From: Cochliopodium minus
Taxonomy: Eukaryota > Discosea > Himatismenida > Cochliopodiidae
NCBI GenBank assembly: GCA_024220525.1
Contig: JAMYWO010000349.1
Coordinates: forward strand, 1 to 37,235
Direction: 5' to 3'
DNA: 37,235 bases
Made by a program: the position numbers and the translations under genes. The notes beneath the pieces are model-generated. The model was not told the origin of the DNA, did no database searches, and worked only from the letters and a program-made list of their open reading frames with translations. Positions 10,590 to 21,466 of this stretch are shown here, piece by piece. Numbering within the stretch: the first letter of the stretch is position 1; each line of letters begins with the position of its first letter.

Positions 10590-10880
10590 GACCATATTGA
10601 ATGACCAAATCTCATTTTATTGATGTTTATGACAATTATTGTCGTTTTATGTTGACGAACAGGTTCACTAGGTTGAAGTTTATTTTTTTGTCACCGTTAT
10701 AAAAATATTCAAGTTCATATAAGTACCTTGCTCGCATGTTTTTAGGAGCACTTCGAATGACCAAATCTCATTTTATTGATGTTTTTGACCATTGTTGTCA
10801 TTGTGTGTTGACAATCAGGGTCTTTCTGATAGACGTTTATTTTTTGCTACCTTTATAAAAAATTCAAGTTCATGTAACAC
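10590..10880. repeat. imperfect direct repeat, ~155-bp period
   Basis: Two copies of a ~130-bp block. Each contains GAATGACCAAATCTCATTTT (at about 10599 and 10755), then TATTGATGTTT, a TGTTGACRA-type stretch, and ends with ATTCAAGTTCAT (10707 and 10862). The offset is 155-156 bp. No open frame runs through it on either strand. It lies in the spacer between two divergent genes (GPN1 and DnaJ-type), so it could be duplicated regulatory DNA or a transposon remnant. Confidence 0.75.
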
Positions 10881-11378
10881 GGAGGAACTTTTTTTTTTCC
10901 TTTGAAAATACCCACATTCATCTTCATAATGAAATCAACAATAACAATGATACTTTAATTTTCATTAGAAGTCCCACATCGAGTAGTTGGAGAACAACTA
11001 GCTTAATCAAGGAATTCATCCCAACCCCAAGCAACATGATCAGCAAGTAAACGTGGTAATTTCAGAGAAAATTGGCACTCAAAAAAAGGGAAACAACAAT
11101 ACTCTTGTGCATAATTCATCTTCATAATGGAAGATTCTAGTTTAGATTCTGAAGGTAAAGAGGTCAAGGGTGAAGATAGTGTTCAAGTGGATAAAGAAGA
11201 AAAAATCATTAGAGAAAAATAATACTATCCAGATTATGATCATTAGGAAGATGATCTAGAGTTAGAAAAGACAAGAATAAGAATTATCTTTTAAATTCAC
11301 AATATTATTTCTTTCTCCAATTATAACATTTACAATTCTAATAATCTTCTATGAGTCATACAAAGATAAAAAAAAAAA
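10881..11378. other. rest of GPN1/DnaJ spacer; possible decayed coding
   Basis: No confident gene. An ATG at 11127 opens 31 acidic, Glu/Ser-rich codons, stops at TAA, then continues coding-like (Y-Y-P-D-Y-D-H, TAG, E-D-D-L-E-L-E-K) up to another TAA near 11295. Around 10990 there is a short AGTTG/CAACT hairpin. I found no J-domain HPD codons anywhere in this spacer. Confidence 0.35.
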
Positions 11379-12876
11379 ATGAAGGAGAAAGAAATACCAA
11401 AAGAAACTATAAATGCACCAAAGAAAGATAAGGAAAAGAAAATAGAAAAAGATTTGAATAGTAAAATTTTGTGCGAATAATTCTTGATTTATAAATGATT
11501 AAATATATAACAGGTAGTTTTGTGGACACATTATGTTGGATGTTGATATTTTTTATGTTTATTGGAATAGGAGTATTTGTAATGTTTGTAATTTTTGAAT
11601 ATTCAGAGGAATCTCCAATGGGAAGTTCATTTTTTGGAAATCAACATCCTCATTACCATAATAATCGCAATCAAAGACAAAAGACACGAGATATAATTCA
11701 ACATGTTGAATTAAAACTTGAGGATCTATATAAAGGTAATAATTTTCAATTAGGGATTAAAAATTGTTAAAAAGATAAATTGTTCGAAAGATTAAATTTG
11801 TTCAAAAATTTTATTATATTGCTTTACTTTAAACTGTAAAATAATATACTATAATAATTTAATTCAAATAATAATAATATAATTCCATAAAAGTTTTTGG
11901 AAACATTTGATCTATTTCCTCAACATTTTTATTGTAAACAATAAGGGAATAAACTTAAGTTGGGAATTGAGACACAAGTTGTGTGTAATAAATGTGGAGG
12001 TGCAGGTGGGATGGACTCCAAAACATGTCAAACTTGTGAAGGAAGGGGATTTCGTTTACAAAATGTAAAATAATTGATAAAATAATAAATATTAAACTAA
12101 TTAACACTCTAAAACCAAATTAGGTGAGAATGGGGAACATGCAGTACCAAATGAAATCAGAGTGTGGACACTGCAGTGGATCTGGCCATGTTTTCGGACA
12201 CTTGTGCGATAAATGTCATGGTGATAGAATGTATATGGAGCAAATTTTCCACGAAGTACAGATCGAGAGAGGACTCGAAGAAGGAGAGGAAATAAGGTAA
12301 GTGATTTTTTATTCTCTTATTTTTTCAATTTTTTTAATTCAATTTTTTTAATTCTTCCAATCAGATTGGAAGGAAAGTCCAACCAACACGTTGAAGCTGA
12401 CCCTGGTGATCTCGTTTTCAGAATCACTAGTTCTCCTCACAAGCAATTTAAAAGAAATGGAGTTGATTTGCATACTAACGTCACTATCTCTCTATTGGAA
12501 GCTTTGACAGGTAATATTGATTTTTGACAAAATTAAATTTAAAAAAGATTCAAATTAAAAATTTAATTTTAAATAAATAATTTTAATCATTTAGGATTCG
12601 AAAGGGAAATAAAACATCTTGATAATCATGTTGTGAAAATCTCACGTAATGATATCTCCCAGCCGAACCAAATAATGGTAATAAAGAATGAGGGGATGCC
12701 TTATCGTTCAAGTAGCAAATTTGGCGATTTGTTTGTTCAATTACTCGTCAATAAATTTCCGAAGTCTCTTTCTGAATCTGACAAAAAACGTAACTATTAT
12801 TTGAATATTTTTTTTTTTTTTTTTTTTTAATAAATTCTTTCCAATTTTAGATGTAAGAGAATTGTTGCAAAAATAA
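11379..12876 (+). CDS. membrane-anchored DnaJ/ERdj3-like protein lacking a J domain
   Basis: Seven exons: 11379-11460, 11514-11735, 11946-12064, 12124-12296, 12365-12510, 12595-12789, 12851-12876 (320 aa; exact multiple of 3). The start follows a run of 11 A's. The N-terminus (~27 residues) is Lys/Glu-rich, followed by one strongly hydrophobic span (about 33-55) and a short G-S-S-F-F-G remnant of a G/F linker. Then come the D-I-I-Q-H-V-x-L-x-L-E-D-L-Y-K-G substrate-binding strand, a zinc finger with four C-x2-C pairs (C-N-K-C, C-Q-T-C, C-G-H-C, C-D-K-C) and the C-terminal domain, including T-N-V-T-I-S-L-L-E-A-L-T-G, most like ERdj3/Scj1 (DNAJB11). There is no HPD-containing J domain, so it may bind clients without stimulating Hsp70. 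Most likely a type II membrane protein of the ER. Confidence 0.8.
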
Positions 12877-12980
12877 TTATTTAAATCTGAAAAAGTTGAA
12901 TTTATTGTTTTTTTATGAGACGACTCATGTACATGTTATTTTTTGTGAGATTTTGTTTGTGAAATATATATAAAAAAAAA

Positions 12981-14944
12981 ATGGAATTCAAAGTAATAGA
13001 TTTTCCTATTGTCAAATTTAATAAAAACTCCTTGATGTTTGATTCAACACTTGTTGATAATCAAGAATCATTATGTAACAAATAAAACTTTATTTTTAAT
13101 TCTAAAACTCATTTATTTGAAAGTAAATGAATATAATGTGGAAGATATACCATGTATTAGCAGTATATCCTATTCAAGCTATGGAATCAATAAAGAAGGA
13201 AAATTGGTGTATTGGGGAAGGAATGTCAAGCATACATCCAATTTTACTCCTGAAATCAGGGTGGTGGAAGGCCTGGAGGAAGAGAATGTTATAGCATTGG
13301 CAGTATCAAGTTCAGCAAGAATATATCTTACCTCTGATAACAAAATCTATAAATCTGAATCGTAAATATCTATTTTTTCGAATGTATCTGACAAATTTTA
13401 TGATAATAAAACAGAAATATAGAAGGTAAAAAATATATTCCATTGAAAAAAAAAAAGAATTGTTGTTTTTAAAAAAAATTGTTGTTTTTAAAAAAAAGAT
13501 TAAACATTATGATGAATTATTCATCTTTCAATTCTTTCAATTATGAATAATTCATCTTATTTTTTTTGATATCAAACTAATTATTAAAAATTAAAAAAAG
13601 GAACCAAAGCTTTCTATTTATTCACTCCAAAACCAAGAGTTCTGTGCATAGCCTGCGAAGAAGAGTTTAGTTTAATAGTCTGCGAAAACTCCATAGTATA
13701 CTTAAAAATAAGTACGAATAAATATATCAGCGAAATAGTTTCTCTTCGAGGCAAAAATATCAACAGGGTTAGTGCTCAGCTAGGTAGGAATGATTTTATT
13801 ATTTTATTGAAAACAAATATTTTAAAACAAATAAAAAATAAGTTAAATATTGAGTTTAACTTAGTTAATTTTTTTTTCTCCTAGGGAGAGCCATTCTTTC
13901 TTCCCAATTTAATAGAGATCCTAAAGACGATCTCTTTTTGGGCTACAAAATGAATTTCAGACACGATTTAGTGGACCAAAAAGAGGAGCTTTCCGAGTTA
14001 GATATGACCTGGGTTCCAAAGGGCAGGCGTGTTGTAAAAGTAAAACTATTTAATTTTAATATTTTCATCTCTTAATTTCTTGCTAAAATCTCTTTCACTG
14101 TTTTCCAAATTACTTTAGTTTTTTTCTTTTATTTTTTAAAATTTTTTATTTAAAGGTGCAATGTGCGGGAGAATCAAATTATTGGCAATTAGATGATGGA
14201 TCTTTTTATTCGTCTGGTGATCATGGAAATGGAGCTTTGGGTAGAGCTAACTATAGTACCTCTTGCGATAAACCTTCTGATGACAAAGTACTCGCCTGTG
14301 CGGGTCAATATTATGGATGTATTTACCTGTCTCATCAAACAGAGCTTCCTTCTCTGTTAAAAGGGTGTAAAACACTTTATTTTTTTATCATTTGAACAAT
14401 TTTTAAATAATTTTTATATTAGTTGGCTACAATTCAAATGGAGAAATGGGTCTGGGGAAGGGAAACGAAACCAAAAGGACACCTGTTAAGTTGGCTTATT
14501 GTGAAAGAAAGGTGGTAGGAATGTATTGTGGTTATTTTCATTGTCAACTCCTTGTTGAAGAAAATAATGGAGAAAGACAACTTTTAGGATGGGGTTTATT
14601 TTTAAATAATTTAAATTTATTAAGAAACATTTTTTAATCTTTTTTTAATCTTATTTTTTTTAAACTTTTTAGGATACAATTATTATGGTCAAGTGAATTC
14701 AATTACTAGAACCAAAAAAAATGACACCGAAGATAGAAAAAACTTTTATTCGCCTACTTATGGATCCCAACAAATATCAAGGTTTCTTTCCAATGTTGCA
14801 AATTTACCTTGGACTCATGAAAATCACTCCAAATTTCCCATTGTTGTCAAAAATAAAGTTTTGTTTTATTTGCTTTGTCTGAAAGTCAAAAAATTGAAAC
14901 TTCCAAAGTATTTAAACTTTCAAATTATTAAATATTTTTTATAA
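12981..14944 (+). CDS. RCC1-repeat protein, tandem copy 1
   Basis: Eight exons: 12981-13074, 13124-13361, 13415-13425, 13601-13783, 13885-14039, 14156-14366, 14423-14593, 14673-14944 (444 aa; exact multiple of 3). RCC1 propeller signatures are visible: a repeat ending L-V-Y-W-G-R-N, an F-G-Y-N-S-N-G-E-M-G blade, then C-G-Y-F-H-C-Q-L-L-V and W-G-Y-N-Y-Y-G-Q. After the repeats a conserved tail begins W-T-H-E-N-H-x-K-F-P and continues V-L-F-Y-L-L-C-L-K, then L-P-K-Y, resembling a helical C-terminal motif of other protist RCC1 proteins. No BTB domain is present. Exon 3 is an 11-nt microexon. It probably acts as a beta-propeller adaptor; the partner is unknown. Its 3' half shares near-identical tracts with the next gene. 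Confidence 0.8.
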
Positions 14945-15085
14945 TTTTTTATTTTTTTTCTCAATTATTATGTCACTATTTGCATCCAATTTTACATGGA
15001 GTGAGATAGACATGTCCAAATATTGCAACTTTGTTAGCGGATATAAAATTTTTACTGAAACAAATTTTAAATTTAAAAAAAAAAA

Positions 15086-17037
15086 ATGAAAGATCCAATA
15101 GAGAGAAAGATTGTTGAGATAGATATCAAATTCAACAAATTTCAGATAAATAATAATGAATCCCATGAATTCAAAATTGGATCAACAACAGATATAATAT
15201 GTAACATCCAAAATAATATATCCTATCTCCAATATAAATATTCAAAATAAAGTGGATGAATATAGTATCGAAAATATACCAACAATTTCAAGTACATCTG
15301 ATTCCACATATGCAATCAATAAAGAAGGAAAATTGGTTTTTTGGGGAAAGGTGGGAACAAATGATAAATTCTATCCTGGAATCGAGTTGGTGGATGGAAT
15401 GGAGAATGAAAATGTGATTGCAATGGCGACTTCGGGAATCAATAGAATCTTTATAACTATTGATAATAAAGTGTTTGTCCTTGGGTAAATATCTATTATT
15501 CTTTTTGATTTTTATTATGAAACAAAAATTCCCATCCCTATCATTATAGTTGGAAAATTGGTGTCTGTGTTTGAGATTTTTTATAAATTATAATCAAAAT
15601 TTATTTTATAATAATAGAAATTACAATCATAATAGAGTTGAATATGTCTTCACTCCAAAACAAAGAATTATTTGTGTAGCCTGCAACTATAACAGCTTCT
15701 TGGTTGTCTGTGAAAACTCGGTGGTTTATCTTATAAAGAATGAGAACAAAGATATTTTCGAGATCACATCACTTAGAAACAAAAATATTAATAGAGTTTC
15801 CGCACAAAATAATCGTGTCATTTTCTCTTCACAATTTAACAAAGACCCAAATGACGATCTTTTTATTGGTTATGGATTTTTGTCGAATCATACTGAAGTT
15901 TATATCAATATGGAATTAGAAGAATTGGATATGACTTGGGTTCCAAAGGGGAGGCGTGTTGTAAAAGTAAAATTTCGATTTATATCTCATTAGTTTATTT
16001 AAATAAACTCATATTATAAATTCATTATTTTATATTTCATTTTCATTTTGAAATGAATTTAATTTTATTTTATTTTTTTAAAATTTTATTGAAAGGTACA
16101 ATGTGCAGGAGAAGCAAATTATTGGCAATTAGATGATGGGTCTTTTTTTTCATCTGGTAGAAATGCTAATGGAGCTTTGGGAAGAAAAAACGTAGAAAAG
16201 ATTTGTGATAACCCCTTTTCTAGTGGCAAAAAAATTCTAGCATGTGCCGGACAGTTTTATGGTTGTATTTCTCTTGTTCACCAAGATAAACCAAATGAAA
16301 ATAAACCTTCTCTTATTTATGGGTGTAAAACTTTTCTATGTTTTTTAAATATCTTGAATTGAAATAATAAATAGTGTTTTTTTATTTTAAATTATTAAAT
16401 AATCATATTTTCTTCTATTTTCTTCATTTCCTTTAAAAGGGTGTAAAACACTTTATTTTTTTAACATTTGAACAATTTTTAAATAATTTTTATATTAGTT
16501 GGCTACAATGCAAATGGAGAAATGGGTTTGGGAAGTAAGAATTCAACCAAAAATTCACCAGTTGAATTGACATATTGTGAAAGAAAGGTGGTAGGAATGT
16601 ATTGTGGTTATTTTCATTGTCAACTCCTTGTTGAAGAAAATAATGGAGAAAGACAACTTTTAGGATGGGGTTTATTTAAATTGATTTAAATTTATTAAGA
16701 ATTTTTTTAATCTTTTTTTTTAATCTTTTTTTTTTTTAATCTTTTTTTAATCTTATTTTTTTTAAACTTTTTAGGATACAATTATCATGGACAAGTAAAC
16801 TCACTCGATGAAAACCCAAACAACCTACGAAACAATTTTTATTCACCTACCTATGGATCCCGACAAATATCAAGGTTTCTTTCCAATGTTGCAAATTTAC
16901 CTTGGACTCATGAAAATCACTCCAAATTTCCCATTGTTGTCAAAAATAAAGTTTTGTTTTATTTGCTTTGTCTGAAAGTCAAAAAATTGAAACTTCCAAA
17001 GTATTTAAACTTTCAAATTATTAAATATTTTTTATAG
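15086..17037 (+). CDS. RCC1-repeat protein, tandem copy 2
   Basis: Seven exons: 15086-15200, 15253-15484, 15550-15560, 15638-15966, 16096-16324, 16499-16669, 16775-17037 (449 aa; exact multiple of 3). Same architecture as the preceding gene: RCC1 blades (L-V-F-W-G-K; G-Y-N-A-N-G-E-M-G-type blade; W-G-Y-N-Y-H-G-Q) and the W-T-H-E-N-H-x-K-F-P tail. It has the same 11-nt microexon but lacks the intron found at 13784-13884 in copy 1. Parts of its last two exons are identical to copy 1, while the 5' half has diverged widely, indicating recent conversion of the 3' end. Acceptor 15637 (tagag) is chosen for frame and is less certain. Confidence 0.8.
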
Positions 17038-17539
17038 TTAATTTTTCGAGAGTACCAGATCAATTTTCAAAATTAATTAATTCAATTTCTCAATCATATT
17101 ATTATCCATTAACATTTTTTAATTAATAAAAATAAAGAAATCAAGAAGACCAACAGGTGAAGAATGTGAAGAGCAAATAAAAAATCGTCCATATAATTTA
17201 ATTAATTAATATAATAATTAATAATTAGAAATGATCTGCTCCCCCGAATTTTTCTCGTTTGTGATGAGGATCTTTGTCTTTCTATTGGGCCAAGTGAATG
17301 TGTTTTTATATATACAATCAAAAATTTGTGGGTTGTGGTTGTAGGAGTCCGATGAAAATTTTCAATTGTTTTTTTTTTTTTAAAGTCTGAACAGTAGGTA
17401 AGAGATATTATCAAAATATAAAAAGATGATCAAAAAAAGCTATATTATTTCCGAAACACTGGGTGTTCCCTTACTGTCTCAATGATGAAATACTTCATAA
17501 TTAAACATTTGAGAATATTATTATTGAGATATTGATGAA
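17038..17539. other. intergenic, no confident feature
   Basis: AT-rich spacer after the RCC1 pair. It contains a comparatively GC-rich island (about 17229-17300, including a CCCCCG run) and several ATGATGA-like strings, but no paired box C/D elements, tRNA-like fold or long open frame I would trust. Confidence 0.4.
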
Positions 17540-17860
17540 TAATGATCTGTTTCGGATAATAATAATGACCCGAATGTTGCACTGTTCACAGAAGAAATCA
17601 TTCAATGTTTTTTTTTTAAAGATAAATTCAGTTTGGAGAAATCAGATGAGATTCAAAAAAAGATAAAGGAAAACCATGATGAAAAGAGGGTGAGAAACAA
17701 CGTGAAGAACTCTATTTCTCTCAAACAGTTTTCTTTGATTGAGGCAATTTTAGCTGATGAACCTTTTCAGTTGAATTTAGGAACAAAAAGATGTTTTTAT
17801 AAAGTTAAAATTGATGGTGAGGTTATTGAGAGAGAAATTAAAGATGTGGAAGGAAANTAA
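17540..17860 (+). CDS. orphan exon, hypothetical protein (partial)
   Basis: Open from about 17543 with no in-frame ATG, so its 5' exon is missing or lies upstream of an intron I cannot place. It codes a charged helix (E-K-S-D-E-I-Q-K-K-I-K-E) followed by a mixed region with S-L-I-E-A-I-L-A-D-E and K-V-K-I-D-G-E-V-I-E-R-E-I, ending at TAA 17858-17860. The codon before the stop contains the window's only ambiguous base (n at 17857; K or N). The composition looks like real coding, but I do not recognise the family. It may be the last exon of an unannotated gene or a gene remnant. Confidence 0.45.
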
Positions 17861-18053
17861 CATACTTTCCTTCTTGCTCAACATTAATTTTTGTTGAGAA
17901 TAATTTGCTATTTTGGGGCAAGCAAATAAAAGTGAGATGATTGGCTTCTTCTTCTCCAATCTCAAGTTGTAAATTTTTTCTTTTAAACATTTTTTTTTTT
18001 TTTTTTTCGATAAATATTTTGAGTTTATAAAAATCGTTCAAAATGAAACCAAA

Positions 18054-20068
18054 ATGGTTTCAATTGAAAAAAAAAAGATGAACAAGAGAAAAATAGAAGA
18101 AAATAATACAAATGACGATTATCATACTGATAAAAAATCAAAGAATGAAGGGGAAATATATAAAAATGTAAAAATAGTGAAAGATGTGGAAAAGACATTA
18201 GATTTCGCCAAGCATTTCATATTGGTGCATATAAAATACAAGAAGGATTCCAAATTAACGAAATCAGAGGATATTAAAATGTATTTTGAGAATGAATATG
18301 AAGGAGTAAAGGTGTTCAAGATATTATGGCTGAGATCAGAGGAGAACAAAATAATACTTGATATAAGAGAGGAAATTCCTCAGAAATTAAAGGAAATGCT
18401 GGGGAAATTAATGGTGACTGAGGATTGGGAGATTAATTGCTATCCATTGGTAGATAATAAAGATTTGATAAATTTGAACTACTCCAAATTCGATTATATT
18501 GAAAAGGAGAAGTATATATCTCTATTGGATTTCAATGAAGAGATGACTCAAGAGATCATTGAGGATTGGCAAAAAGATCTTCTCGAGAGAGAGATATGCA
18601 AGGAGCTCAATCCTCCTATAGTTGTTCAATCTTACCAAACCAAGTCCACTGTTACTGTCAATGTGGTGCGTGATGATTATCTGATAGGTGGAACTAAACA
18701 AAGGGGTCTCATTGCATTCTTGCAGCTGCCACAGTTTCAAAATGTCAAGGAATTTTGTTATGCAGGTAAAATTAAAATTATTTTTTGATCAAATCATGCA
18801 TTAGAAAGATATAGTGAATTAGACTGTAATCACCATGATTTTGAGCATTATACTTTTTGTTTACACAAAAATTTGAAATCTAATCAAAATTCATTCCAAT
18901 AAAAATGTGTTATGACCTCATCAATATTTATCAAAAAAAATATCTTTGAATTACATAAAATTTTTATTAATTTCAATAATTTCATTAAATATCACAAAAG
19001 GGCCGGTCTATGGGTTTGCTCAGTTGGCTCTTTCTTATTGCTCAAGCAAAATAGGCAAAAAAGCAGTTTTGTTTCTAGCAGAGCAAAGCAACAAGCAGCT
19101 TTATTTCATCACCAAAACTGCCCATGAGTCTTACTTTGCCAATGTTCATTTGGTCAGCTTTCCTGAGAATCGCCTTGGTGACGTTCAACTTTGTTGTCTT
19201 CAGTACATCAACCGTGAAAATTCTTACGACTGTATTTGTTTTTAATTTTTATTTATTTGACTTGTTAATTTCATAGGTTATCATCATAATTTTTAAACAT
19301 TTATTTGAAAATTTTTTTGCCAAAGTATATTTTACGTTTTTTTGATTAAGTATTATATTAAAACTGGTACATTATAAATTAAATTAAAACTTCTTCTCTC
19401 ACTGAATTTCGTTAAAAACTTATTTCATCAAAAAAGTTGTTAAATCACAAAACATCCCTTTTGGCGGAGATTGCGTCCAATTTGAGACGATTATGAGACT
19501 TCAGATCACTCGAGCCATCGATCCTTCTCTCCTTCAAAACCACCCTAAAAGAATGTGGATGGTTATAGGCAGTGGTCTCATGTTCAAAGTCTTGAGCTCC
19601 ATTTTCGTATTATTTTTTTTTTAAAAAAAAATTAAAAAATATTTATTTTTTTAAAAAAAAAAGACTGAAACGAAGTTTTTAGTGGTGAGAGTTGGCAAAG
19701 AAATAACAGAAGAGATCAAAAAAAATTATGGACGTAAAATTTTATATTCTCCGTTTTTTCTTTTGGATTTTTAAAAATTTTACAAGAAATTTTTAAAATT
19801 TTAACAGAATTTCAAAATTTTAGATCGTGCAACTTTCTATGAGTCTCCATTGTATTTTTCACAACCTGCCACTGACTTGCCTCCCTACCCTTCATCCTCT
19901 AATTACGATGCAAAGCTCTGGTTTTTCGTTAATAAATATGGGCAGGAGGGAGATTATATATGGAATGTTGCTAAGGATCCTAAGCAAGTTTCACTGCAAA
20001 AACAAGTTTGTGCGCATTTTTTGAAGGGTCACTGTAGGTTTGGAAAAAATTGTAGATTTCATCATTAA
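18054..20068 (+). CDS. PLP-fold (ACC deaminase-like) protein with CCCH zinc finger
   Basis: Five exons: 18054-18765, 19001-19213, 19437-19606, 19664-19733, 19824-20068 (469 aa; exact multiple of 3). The true ATG could be 18078, which has the A-run leader. After a basic N-terminus, residues ~45-125 form an RRM-like alpha/beta unit. Residues ~200 onward read V-R-D-D-Y-L-I-G-G-T-K-Q-R-G (candidate PLP lysine in G-G-T-K, about residue 214), then C-Y-A-G-P-V-Y-G-F-A-Q-L-A-L, I-P-F-G-G-D, W-M-V-I-G-S-G and Y-D-A-K-L-W, W-N-V. This order fits fold-type II ACC deaminase/D-cysteine desulfhydrase-like proteins. The last 20 residues are a CCCH finger, C-x7-C-x5-C-x3-H. The RRM-like part and the finger suggest RNA binding. 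The exon 2 donor (aacC|gtgaaa) was chosen by frame and homology. The enzymatic reaction is unknown. Confidence 0.7.
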
Positions 20069-20295
20069 ATCTTTAAAATTACTGAAAATAAATGAACGAG
20101 TTATGAGAACTTTTATCATCATTAAAACGAAAATTCATTTTTATTATTTTTATTATTATTATTTTTCAAATTGATGTTGCTCAATATTTTGACCCTATTT
20201 GATTTCGTTTCAATGAATCATTTAAAATTCTAAGTCTTTTTCTATCAAAAAATTAACAAAGATCAAAAAAAAAAAAAAAAAATATAAAAAAAAAA

Positions 20296-21466
20296 ATGAA
20301 TGAGTATACTGAAATAAGTATGATAGATGATTCTTTCATCAAGGTAAATTCATTACCAAATTTATTAATTCAATGACATCCATATAGTCTTATATCCTGG
20401 ATGATTGTTATGCACTCAAATTGAATCTTGAATCAGATAATCTGATGTGAATTTCTTATTATCAACATAATAAACCTTTATATTATCCCTTTTATAGAAA
20501 GTCCAATTGGGATACACAACAATCAATATGGGAAGGAAAAATCATGGTGGAAGTAGAAGATGATATATGTAAAATTAAATTCGATCCAGAAACTGAAGGT
20601 GAGGAAAATGCACCTTTATAAAAAAATAAAAATTTTTAAAAATATTCAATATAATGGATGAATACGAATCGTTCTTTTGAATAAAAAACAACTTTTTAAA
20701 CTAACTCTCCAAAAGAAATGAAGGGAATAACTTTCAATCACAAAAAAAATCTACACAAAAACTTCATGAGGTTGAGAGACGACGAGAATATGTACAGAGT
20801 GAGGACCAAGTTGAATGGAGGTAGGCCAAACTAATTTAATTTTATAAAAAAAAACATTAGTTTAAAATACAAATGTTCTTTGAGAAAAAAAATATAAGCT
20901 TGTATTTTTTTTATGAGTTGTTGTTTCAAGATTAAAAGAGTTTTTTTTTTAAAAAAAATTTTCTTTAGATTATTTTTGTTTTGGATCTTCCAATCAACGT
21001 GAACTCAATGAATTTTTCTTCGATATTTCCAAGTACACCAGCCAAGAAGACATCACCTTCGCCAAAAGTAGCAAGGGACGTCTGACCAATTACAATGACT
21101 TTAATGGGATTGAGTTGGAAATTTCTGGGCCACAGGAGTCTCTCGAAGCAAGAAAGAAGAGAAGTAATAAAATAAAAAAAAAAATAATACAAAAATAAAT
21201 AAATAAATCTTCTTTTAATTTATGATAATAAAAAAATAATTAATTTTTTAAAACTAGTTTATTGTTTGGGTTACGCTGGATTTTTTTGTTGGCCAGTTTC
21301 ATTTTATGGACTCTATTTGTCTGGACAAGAACTTTCCAATTTAGACGACAATGACCCAGAAAAGGACTCTGTGAGATGTGCTTGCTATTTCAATGGGTTC
21401 GCTGTTTTTTTTGGTTTGTTGACCACTTTTGTTGTTATCTTGGTTTTGGCAACTAGAGGACATTAA
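20296..21466 (+). CDS. two-TM protein with soluble N-terminal domain, unknown function
   Basis: Five exons: 20296-20343, 20502-20598, 20716-20820, 20969-21163, 21258-21466 (217 aa; exact multiple of 3). The ATG follows a run of A's. The first ~148 residues are soluble, with acidic and aromatic stretches and a block beginning F-N-G-I-E-L-E-I. The last exon encodes two hydrophobic spans: C-L-G-Y-A-G-F-F-C-W-P-V-S-F-Y-G-L-Y-L, then after an acidic loop G-F-A-V-F-F-G-L-L-T-T-F-V-V-I-L-V-L, ending A-T-R-G-H. This C-terminal hairpin suggests a cytosol-facing membrane protein. I do not recognise the family. The acceptor of exon 2 (20501) was chosen over one 4 nt earlier for frame. Confidence 0.65.

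Noticed and set aside
11127-11295. Non-standard genetic code for the whole window
   Set aside because: Real genes here end at TAA, TAG and TGA, so reading stops as Gln would extend them.
17229-17400. C/D box snoRNA
   Set aside because: TGATGA and CTGA strings exist, but spacing and terminal stems are not convincing.
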